Position numbers and translations under genes: made by a program | Notes under the pieces: model-generated | Told to the model about the DNA's origin: nothing | What the model saw: the letters and a program-made list of their open reading frames with translations, nothing else | The model's database searches: none | Shown here: in pieces, positions 8,449 to 14,762 of the stretch | Position numbering within the stretch: position 1 is the first letter of the stretch | Layout of the letters: each line of letters begins with the position of its first letter | From: DASZHJ01 sp035581425 | GTDB taxonomy: Bacteria > Pseudomonadota > Alphaproteobacteria > ATCC43930 > CGMCC-115725 | Direction of reading: 5' to 3' | Length of the DNA: 64,000 bases | NCBI GenBank assembly: GCA_035581425.1 | Contig: DATJVP010000019.1 | Location: 1 to 64,000 of the forward strand

Positions 8449-9404
8449 TATCCTCTCGGCTTCTCCCGCAGCGTCCCCGCAAAATCGAGCACCCCACGCG
8501 CCAGCGCCTCGCGGTCAGCGAGCGTGTGCATGAGGGTCTTGGCGAGAGTGAAGGGCATATCGAGGGCGGGCGCAAGCGGTGCATCCGCCTCGTCGAGGAT
8601 GAAACCATCGAGGAAATCGCGATAGTGCAACGCAACCTCGACTGCACTCACCGGGCGTCCCAGCTCCGCCAACATCTTCGCCGTCGGCCCCTTGACGGCT
8701 TTGCCGCCGATAATCGGCGATACCGCAATGACCGGCGCCCGGCAACGCACGAGAGCCGCCCGCATCCCCGGCAGCGCCAGTATCGGATCGACGCTGATGA
8801 GAGGGTTGGAGGGGCAAATCACCACCGCGCGAAGTCGAGAGCTCGAGAGCGCGGTCAGGACAGCGGGGTTGGGCTTCGCGACGGAAGCACCCTCGAAAGC
8901 GATCTCCCGCACCTCCGGCGCGCAGCGGCGGTGGACGAAATATTCCTGGAACTCGAGCCAGCCGTCGGAAGTGCGCAGGCGCGTGCGCACGCGATCGTCG
9001 CTCATCGGGAGCAACCTCGCGGCGATGCCGAGGCGCGCGCAAAAATCCGCGGTGATCGCGGTGAGACTCTCGCCTGCGCGGAGGCGGCGGGTGCGCTCGA
9101 CATGGACCGCGAGATCGCCGTCGCCGAGCTTGAACCAGGTCTCGCCGCCCAACGAGGCGAGCACGGACATGAAGGTCCAAGTCTCGTTCCCACGACCCCA
9201 TCCGGCCTCGGGATTGTCGAGACCCGCGAGCGTATACATGAGCGTGTCGAGATCGGGCGAGATATTGAGGCCCAGATGCTCGAAGTCATCCGCGGTATTG
9301 GCAACGACGGTGAGGCTTCCGTCCGGCAGCACACGGCTCAGGCCGAGCGCGAGCTTCGCCCCGCCGATGCCGCCGGAGAGCGCGAGGACCTCGCCCTCGC
9401 TCAT
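8448..9404 (-). CDS. cofD: 2-phospho-L-lactate transferase (CofD/FbiA)
   Basis: CofD joins FO to the lactyl- or enolpyruvyl-phosphate unit supplied by CofC, giving F420-0 or its dehydro form. The 318-residue protein begins with ALSGGIGGAKLALGLSRVL and has NTADDFEHLGLNISPDLD, YTLAGLDNPEAGWGRGNETW and CPSNPLISVDPILALPGMR, all diagnostic. Its start overlaps the cofE stop (ATGA) and its stop overlaps the fbiC start (TAATG), so the three genes are translationally coupled. Which three-carbon acid is used cannot be judged from this sequence. Confidence 0.96.
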   Translation of the reverse strand: MSEGEVLALSGGIGGAKLALGLSRVLPDGSLTVVANTADDFEHLGLNISPDLDTLMYTLAGLDNPEAGWGRGNETWTFMSVLASLGGETWFKLGDGDLAVHVERTRRLRAGESLTAITADFCARLGIAARLLPMSDDRVRTRLRTSDGWLEFQEYFVHRRCAPEVREIAFEGASVAKPNPAVLTALSSSRLRAVVICPSNPLISVDPILALPGMRAALVRCRAPVIAVSPIIGGKAVKGPTAKMLAELGRPVSAVEVALHYRDFLDGFILDEADAPLAPALDMPFTLAKTLMHTLADREALARGVLDFAGTLREKPRG

Positions 9405-10165
9405 CGGAAGAGATCCTCGTCCGGCGCGCGCACGATCTCCGCTGCAGGCGCCGCCGTCAGATCCCAGGCGAGGCCGCGGAGGAGGACGGCCGGGATCGCC
9501 TCGCCTGCCTGCCCCATCACGAGCGAGGCGGCGGCGGCTATCTCGTCGGCGAAGCCCGTGACGGTCACTTCGAGCGGCCTGCCATGCAGATCGGGCTTCC
9601 CGCGGAGGTCGAGGAGCGCCGGCAACCCGGCAGCGCCCAGGGCGACACCCACGGTCCCTCGGCGCCAGGGACGGCCGAAGCTGTCGTTGATGACGACGGC
9701 CATGTCGACCCCAAGCGCCGCGGCGAGCCGCGTGCGCAGCGCCGCGGCGGAGGCGTCGGGATCGCGCGGCAGCAGTAGCACGCGCTCGCCTTCCTCGGCC
9801 GGACCGACATTCGAGCGGTCGACGCCCGCATTCGCCATCACGAATCCCAAGCGATGCTCGACGATGAGCACGCCCGGCCGGCGCCGCACCACGCGGCGCG
9901 ATTCCGAGAGGATTACCTCGACGAGGCGGGGGTCCTTCTGCACCTCCTGCGCGAGCGCTTGCGCCTGCGCCGAGGGGCGCACGCTGGCGAGATCGACGAA
10001 GCGCCCCTCTGCTTTGGAGACGATCTTCTGCGCGACGACGAGCACATCGCGCTCGGCGAGCAAGATGGAATCGCGCGCCAACGCCGCGGCGATGAGTCCC
10101 GCGAGATCGTCGCCGGGTTTGACGAGCGGCAAGCCTGAGAGCGGATAGAGCGTCAGCGGGATCAA
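9401..10165 (-). CDS. cofE: F420-0:L-glutamate ligase (CofE)
   Basis: CofE adds glutamates to F420-0. The protein has 254 residues, the usual length of a stand-alone CofE without the nitroreductase domain that FbiB carries. It shows LPLVKPGDDLAGLIAAAL, LVVAQKIVSKAEGR, NAGVDRSN, VVINDSFGRPWRRGTVGVA and the C-terminal GFADEIAAAASLVMGQ. The frame is open upstream, but the homologous part begins at residue IPLTLYPLSG; TTG 10165 precedes exactly this and overlaps the stop of the upstream relic gene as TTGA. ATG starts further upstream would add unrelated sequence. Confidence 0.93.
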   Translation of the reverse strand: MIPLTLYPLSGLPLVKPGDDLAGLIAAALARDSILLAERDVLVVAQKIVSKAEGRFVDLASVRPSAQAQALAQEVQKDPRLVEVILSESRRVVRRRPGVLIVEHRLGFVMANAGVDRSNVGPAEEGERVLLLPRDPDASAAALRTRLAAALGVDMAVVINDSFGRPWRRGTVGVALGAAGLPALLDLRGKPDLHGRPLEVTVTGFADEIAAAASLVMGQAGEAIPAVLLRGLAWDLTAAPAAEIVRAPDEDLFR

Positions 10166-10521
10166 CCGAATGCCCTGCGCAATCTCGGGAGCACCTGCCC
10201 GGAATGGAGCCGCACGAAGCGCGCCTGGTCCGGGCTCGGCGCGCGAAACACGAGATGCCGGAATCCGAGTTCGAGATAGGGCCTGATCTTCTCGACCTGC
10301 TCCTCGGGATCGCCGGAGACGATCCACCGGCTTACCGCGCGCGATGTCTTTGCGCCGAGCGCGCCGAGGCACGCGAAGCAATAGGGCGCATGGCCGCCGG
10401 TGTGCTTCCAGGGCTGGAAGTGATCGCTGACGAAGACGGAATCGAGGCCGACTTCCAGCACAGTGAGCTCCCTCGACCGAAACGAGCGCCTACAGTATTT
10501 CCGGCGGTCCCGGGGTGGCAA
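10162..10521 (-). pseudogene. relic of F420-dependent dehydrogenase (LLM, G6PDH-like) with internal deletion
   Basis: The 119-residue frame joins two ends of an F420-dependent glucose-6-phosphate-dehydrogenase-like protein. The first part contains the N-terminal signature GLDSVFVSDHFQPWKHTGGH followed by an APYCFACLGALGAKT segment. The second contains the family C-terminus RWIVSGDPEEQVEKIRPYLE, then LGFRHLVF, PDQARFVRLH and VLPRLR. Intact relatives are around 320-340 residues, so roughly 200 or more residues of the barrel are missing, in frame. The extreme N-terminus is also degraded. The fragment sits between cofC and cofE and its stop still overlaps the cofE start, so it may persist for translational coupling. 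A functional role for the protein is unlikely. Confidence 0.8.
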
Positions 10522-10536
10522 CGAAAAGTCCGCGGC

Positions 10537-11193
10537 TCACGTGAGCCGGTGGGGAAATCCGATCTCTCGAAGATAGCGCGCGGTGTCGCAGGGGCGCTCG
10601 GAGGTGAGAAGCGCCTGCAGATCCTCGGGCTCGTCGATGTCGAGCGCAACGCCCGGGAGATCGAGCACCGCGGTGACCACGCCCTTCTCGCGAGCGGCGG
10701 CGAGGTGGCGCTCAAGACTGCCGAGACCGAAAGAGAACCGGATGGCGTCGAGCGGCGAGCAGCAGGCGGCATTGGTGCCGTCGCGGCGGAGATCGGTCGC
10801 GATGGTGAGTGCGGGGCCTTTGACCGCGTTGCGCGCATGCGCCGCGAGCAGCTCCTCGACCTCAGCGGCAAAGATGCAGGGGATGTCCGCCGACAGCACG
10901 AGGGCCGCGCTCGCAGACCGCGCGCGTAAAGCGTCGAGGCCGCGCTCGACCGCGGCGGTGTGTCCGGCGTTCTCGTCCTCGATGACCGCTGCGCCGTGCG
11001 GCCGCACGAGGGCCGCCACCTCGGGGTCGCCGCTCACGACGACGATGCCCTCGAGCCTTCCAATACCGGAGAGGCAGCGCAGCACGTCTCCGAGCATGGC
11101 GCGGGCGAGCGCATAGCGCTCCTCGGCCGCGAGGGCGCCCGCGAGGCGCTGCTTCGCCTCGCGCAAGCGTTTCGCCGGCACCACCGCCCACAT
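10537..11193 (-). CDS. cofC: 2-phospho-L-lactate guanylyltransferase (CofC/FbiD)
   Basis: CofC activates phospholactate or phosphoenolpyruvate with GTP for CofD. The 218-residue protein begins MWAVVPAKRLREAKQRLAGA, the nucleotidyltransferase signature PxKxxxxAKxRL, and has VVSGDPEVAALVRPHGAAVI and ALVLSADIPCIFAAEVEELL, where the SADIP strand carries the metal-binding Asp. It is the first gene of the F420 operon, followed 15 bases later by the LLM relic and then cofE, cofD and fbiC. Confidence 0.94.
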   Translation of the reverse strand: MWAVVPAKRLREAKQRLAGALAAEERYALARAMLGDVLRCLSGIGRLEGIVVVSGDPEVAALVRPHGAAVIEDENAGHTAAVERGLDALRARSASAALVLSADIPCIFAAEVEELLAAHARNAVKGPALTIATDLRRDGTNAACCSPLDAIRFSFGLGSLERHLAAAREKGVVTAVLDLPGVALDIDEPEDLQALLTSERPCDTARYLREIGFPHRLT

Positions 11194-11271
11194 CGCTCCC
11201 GTCTCCCTCCGCTGCGAGCCGGCCGCACCGTGAAGCCTATGCGGCCGAAGCGCAACGGATTTTGCGGGGCT

Positions 11272-12228
11272 TCAGCTTGCCTCGCGGAGAGCCTCGCGCT
11301 CGGCGGGCACGATGACGATCTCTTTGAACTTCGCGTCCGCAATCACGGAGAGCGTGACGGAGGCGCCGATCCGACCGGCCGAGAGGAGGCGCACGAGATC
11401 ATCGGAGCCGGTGACGCGCTCGCCGTCGAGTGTCACGACGAGGTTCCCGGCCTTCAATCCTGCGCGCGCCGCGGGTCCCTCCGGCGTCACCTCGGTGACG
11501 GCGGCGGCGAAGGACTGCTCGAGGCCGAGCGCGAGACCGAGGCGGCGCGGCAACGGCACAGTCTGTGCGGCAACGCCGATGAAAGCGCGTCGCACGCGCC
11601 CGTGGCGGACGATCTCGCTCAAGACGTAGCTCGCGGTGTTGCTCGCGACCGCAAAGCAGATGCCTTGCGCCCCCGCGATGACGGCAGTGTTGATGCCCAC
11701 GACCTCGCCGTGCGCCGAGACCAGCGGCCCACCGGAATTCCCGGGGTTGAGCGCGGCATCTGTCTGGATCACGTCGTCGATGAGCATGCCGGTGCGTCCG
11801 CGGAGCGTGCGCCCCAGCGCGGAGACGACGCCCGCCGTCACCGTCGACTCGAAGCCCAGGGGGTTCCCGATCGCGATCACGAGCTGACCCCTGCGCAACT
11901 GCTTGGAGTCTCCGAGACGGGCAGTCGGGAGCGTGCTGTCGTCGGTCGCGCGCAGAAGCGCCAGATCCGTGTGCGCGTCGTCGCCGACGAGGCGGGCCTC
12001 CATCCGGCGGCCGTCGGAGAGCGCGAGACGGACGCTGCTTACACCCTCGACGACGTGGCTGTTGGTGAGCACGAGCCCGTCCGGCGAGATGATGACACCG
12101 GAGCCGCTGCCGCCACGCCGATGGCGGCCGGGCTCGGGCGGAACCTCGACGCGGACGACCGCAGGGCCTACGGCATCGACGGCGCCGACGACGGCCTGCG
12201 AATAGGGATCGAGTTCGGTCAATTCCAT
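11272..12228 (-). CDS. HtrA/DegP-like serine protease with PDZ domain (S1C)
   Basis: This is a trypsin-like protease of 318 residues with an intact catalytic triad: His58 in TNSHVVEG, Asp88 in HTDLALL and Ser165 in NPGNSGGPL. The protease domain covers about residues 15-205 and a single PDZ domain about 220-300 (EVTPEGPAARAGLKAGNLVV). No signal peptide or membrane segment is visible, so it is probably cytoplasmic, unusual for the DegP group. AGGGAGGA lies just before ATG 12228. It follows a LuxR-type regulator and a second, degenerate HtrA protein in one operon. Confidence 0.93.
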   Translation of the reverse strand: MELTELDPYSQAVVGAVDAVGPAVVRVEVPPEPGRHRRGGSGSGVIISPDGLVLTNSHVVEGVSSVRLALSDGRRMEARLVGDDAHTDLALLRATDDSTLPTARLGDSKQLRRGQLVIAIGNPLGFESTVTAGVVSALGRTLRGRTGMLIDDVIQTDAALNPGNSGGPLVSAHGEVVGINTAVIAGAQGICFAVASNTASYVLSEIVRHGRVRRAFIGVAAQTVPLPRRLGLALGLEQSFAAAVTEVTPEGPAARAGLKAGNLVVTLDGERVTGSDDLVRLLSAGRIGASVTLSVIADAKFKEIVIVPAEREALREAS

Positions 12229-12234
12229 TGCTTC

Positions 12235-12250
12235 CTCCCTAATTTGGGAG
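12235..12250 (-). promoter_or_regulatory. inverted repeat CTCCC-N6-GGGAG at the HtrA ribosome-binding site
   Basis: On the minus strand this reads CTCCCAAATTAGGGAG, and its right arm is part of the HtrA Shine-Dalgarno sequence. A similar element, CCCAAATTGGG, lies upstream of the other HtrA-like gene of this operon (13542-13552). Pairing of the arms would cover the ribosome-binding site. Both elements are seen directly; a shared control role is inference. Confidence 0.35.
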
Positions 12251-12252
12251 CC

Positions 12253-12633
12253 TCAGAGATGAATGACGCCCCGCCGCGCGGCATGCGCGACGGCGTCGGT
12301 GCGGCCCACGGCATCGAGCTTGTCGATGAGCGAGGCCACGTGGAACTTCGCGGTGTGGACGGAGATCCCGAGCCGCTGCGCGATGGCCTTGTTCGAGGCG
12401 CCCTCCGCGAGGAGCGCCAACACTTCGCCCTCACGCGGCGTGAGCGCGATCTCGCTTTCGGCCTCGGCCGGGATGGAAGCGGCCAGCACGAGCGCCACCT
12501 CCGCGCCCTCGCCCTTGTCTACGAGCCGCAGCCCCGGCACGCCCGCGAGCAGCCGCGCGAGCCTGTCGGCGAGCTCGGTATCCGCGACCTCCAGCGCAAT
12601 GCGGATCGGCTCGGTGCTGCCGTTCCCGCTCAA
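12253..12633 (-). CDS. short LuxR/GerE-type response regulator-like protein
   Basis: The protein has 126 residues. The C-terminal 63 form a clear LuxR helix-turn-helix: LTPREGEVLALLAEGASNKA, then IAQRLGISVHTAKFHVASLI. The N-terminal half is too short for a full receiver domain and lacks an obvious DD...D...K phosphorylation set, so signalling is probably not by phosphorylation. The start is TTG 12633, overlapping the stop of the upstream HtrA-like gene as TTGA; the HtrA gene follows after 24 bases. Its position between two protease-fold proteins suggests that it regulates this operon or acts with the proteases. Confidence 0.85.
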   Translation of the reverse strand: MSGNGSTEPIRIALEVADTELADRLARLLAGVPGLRLVDKGEGAEVALVLAASIPAEAESEIALTPREGEVLALLAEGASNKAIAQRLGISVHTAKFHVASLIDKLDAVGRTDAVAHAARRGVIHL

Positions 12634-13517
12634 GCCTCGGGCCTCGCCGCGATTTCCAAGCGGACGTCGCGGCTCTCGCCCGCGCGGCTCAAGCCGATGG
12701 TCACACTCTCCCCGACGCTGTCGGGACCGAGTCCGCTCAGCAGCGCCTGAAGATGCCTGATCGGGCTGCCGTTCCAGGCGAGGAGCACGTCGCCCTGGCG
12801 GATGCCGGCCTTGGCTGCCGGACCCTTGGGGTCGAGGCTCATCACCATCGCGCCGAAGGCGCCGGGCGCCTCGCCGGGGACGCGGTGCAGGGCGAGGCCG
12901 AGATAGCCGCGGGGGATCCTGCCGTCGGTCTCGAGCCTGGAGGCGATGCGCTCGATGGTGGCGGTGGGGATGACCAGCACGCGACGGCGCGGCCCGCGGA
13001 CCGCCATGCCGAAGGCGCGACCGGAGGCATCGAGGGCGAGCGCGCCCTCGCTCCGGCGCGGGAGCGTGAGGTCGAGCTCGATCCTCGCGTCGATTGCGCC
13101 GCCACGGAGACTCCGCCAGGGACCCGAGGCTCGCGAGACGATGCCCAAGGCGGCGGCTGGCTCGCCCGCATTGGCGCCGACGACGAGGGCAAGCGCCCCG
13201 GCTGCAACTGGCGCAGAGGTGAGCGTCGCCGCGGGAACGTCCTTGCGCTCGACGCGCAGCAAGGACACATCCGTGCTGGGGTCTCTGCCGACGATCTCGG
13301 CCCGAAGCGTCGTCCCGCCCGGGAAGGTCACTTCGACCTCGCCCTCATCGGCAAGGGCTTCATCGGCGGTGACGATGAGGCCCGGGCGCCATATGAACCC
13401 GCTCGAAAGCGAGCGGTCGGAGGCGATCGAAACCACGGCGGACGCGCGCTGCGCAACGACGGCCGCGAGTTCCGCAGAAAGGCGCTCGAGGCCGGCAAAA
13501 CTGTCGGGATGAGACAT
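12630..13517 (-). CDS. HtrA-like PDZ protein, probable pseudoprotease
   Basis: This 295-residue protein has the HtrA layout (degenerate trypsin fold about residues 15-190, PDZ about 200-290 with MVMSLDPKGPAAKAGIRQGD). The catalytic histidine is missing: where the active paralogue has TNSHVV this one has TADEAL (Glu53). Asp83 (STDVSLL) and a serine (Ser156 in RRSEGAL) remain, but the oxyanion-loop motif GNSGG is lost. It therefore probably binds rather than cuts. ATG 13517 is preceded by GGAGAG; ATG 13541 is an in-frame alternative. It is the first gene of the HtrA-LuxR-HtrA operon and its stop overlaps the LuxR start. Confidence 0.85.
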   Translation of the reverse strand: MSHPDSFAGLERLSAELAAVVAQRASAVVSIASDRSLSSGFIWRPGLIVTADEALADEGEVEVTFPGGTTLRAEIVGRDPSTDVSLLRVERKDVPAATLTSAPVAAGALALVVGANAGEPAAALGIVSRASGPWRSLRGGAIDARIELDLTLPRRSEGALALDASGRAFGMAVRGPRRRVLVIPTATIERIASRLETDGRIPRGYLGLALHRVPGEAPGAFGAMVMSLDPKGPAAKAGIRQGDVLLAWNGSPIRHLQALLSGLGPDSVGESVTIGLSRAGESRDVRLEIAARPEA

Positions 13518-13541
13518 GAGGCTCTCCAAGGGAATCCTCAT

Positions 13542-13552
13542 CCCAATTTGGG
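13542..13552 (-). promoter_or_regulatory. palindrome CCCAAATTGGG upstream of the HtrA-like operon
   Basis: An 11-base palindrome (CCCAA, one central base, TTGGG) begins 24 bases upstream of ATG 13517. It closely matches the element in front of the second HtrA gene at 12235-12250. It is a candidate site for the LuxR-type regulator of the same operon. The match could be chance, given its short length. Confidence 0.35.
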
Positions 13553-13748
13553 CATCGCCGGGAATGCCTCCAACTGGCCAAGTGGGTAGGCGCCATGCAG
13601 GCGCCGCAACTCGGCACGAGCTGCCCAAAAGCTTCCCCGACTTCGCCCGCAGCGATAGACTTGAAAGACCAACGGCCGATCCCGGGGATGACGTACGGAG
13701 GGGTCGGGCCATCTTTGCTCGTGACCACGTCTCGAGGGAGAGCCCGAA

Positions 13749-14762
13749 TTGGAACCCGTCCCGAAGCAGAGCCGCCGGTCGCTGGATCCCCGTGCGATCG
13801 TCGCGGGTCTGCTGTTCCTCTGCATCATCGGCCTCGCGATCTGGTATCTCTCGCGGCCCGAGCCGCTTCTCGTCCAAGGCGAAGTCGAGAGCACGCGGAC
13901 CGACATGGCCGCGCGGGTCTCAGGGCGCCTTGCGAAGATCGCCGTGGTCCGGGGCCAGGACGTCGCTGCGGGCGCTCTCCTGCTGTCGATCGACAATCCC
14001 GAGCTCGTGGCGCAGCTCCGCCAGGCCGAGGCGGAGCTGGAGGTTGCGAAAGCCGAGCTCGCGCGCATCAATGTCGGGACCCGCGCGGAAATCATCGCCC
14101 AGCGCAAGGCTGAGATAGATCGTGCCGAGGCGGAGGTGACTCTCGCGCAGAAGACCTACGACCGCACGCGCCAGCTCGCCGCCAACAAGGACGCGCCGCA
14201 GCAGAAGCTCGACCAGGATCTCGACGCGCTGACGACGTCGCAAAAGCGCCTGGAACAGGCGAAGCTCGCCTACCAGGAAGCAGTGACGGGATTCACGCCC
14301 GAGGAGCACAAGATCGCCGAGGCGAATGTCACCCAGGCGCAGGCAAAGATCGAGACGATCAAGGCGCTCGTCGATCAGCTCACTGTCACTGCGCCGGTCG
14401 CCTCGCAGGTCTATCAGATTCCGGTCGAGGAGGGAGAGGTCGTCATCCCCGGCGTCCCCCTCCTCTCCCTGGTCGATCTCAGCGATACCTGGCTCGGCTT
14501 CTCGCTGCGCGAGGACCTGATCGCCGGGCTCAAGGTCGGCGACCGCTTCGCCGCGCGCATTCCTGCCTTGGGCGATCGCAGGATCGTCGCGGAGGTTCGC
14601 GTGATCGCGACCAAGGGCGAATACGCCGGCTGGCGCGCGACCCGCGCCACCGGCGATTTCGATCTGCGCACCTTCGCCATCAGGGCCTACCCCGTCGAGA
14701 AGATCGAGGGCCTGCGCCCGGGCATGAGCGTCTACGCGGACTGGGCGGGACGCGCGCCGTGA
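13749..14762 (+). CDS. HlyD-family membrane fusion protein
   Basis: This is a 337-residue periplasmic adaptor with one N-terminal membrane anchor (about residues 16-36, AIVAGLLFLCIIGLAIWYLS). A split lipoyl/barrel-sandwich domain (VESTRTDMAARVSGRLAKI and QLTVTAPVASQVYQIPVEEG) encloses a long coiled-coil hairpin (about 80-200, rich in Glu, Ala, Gln and Lys), followed by a beta-barrel. TTG 13749 has GAGGGAGAG as ribosome-binding site. Its stop overlaps the GTG start of the fused ABC-2 permease as GTGA. It probably links the inner-membrane permease to an outer-membrane channel that is not encoded nearby. Confidence 0.9.
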   Translation: MEPVPKQSRRSLDPRAIVAGLLFLCIIGLAIWYLSRPEPLLVQGEVESTRTDMAARVSGRLAKIAVVRGQDVAAGALLLSIDNPELVAQLRQAEAELEVAKAELARINVGTRAEIIAQRKAEIDRAEAEVTLAQKTYDRTRQLAANKDAPQQKLDQDLDALTTSQKRLEQAKLAYQEAVTGFTPEEHKIAEANVTQAQAKIETIKALVDQLTVTAPVASQVYQIPVEEGEVVIPGVPLLSLVDLSDTWLGFSLREDLIAGLKVGDRFAARIPALGDRRIVAEVRVIATKGEYAGWRATRATGDFDLRTFAIRAYPVEKIEGLRPGMSVYADWAGRAP

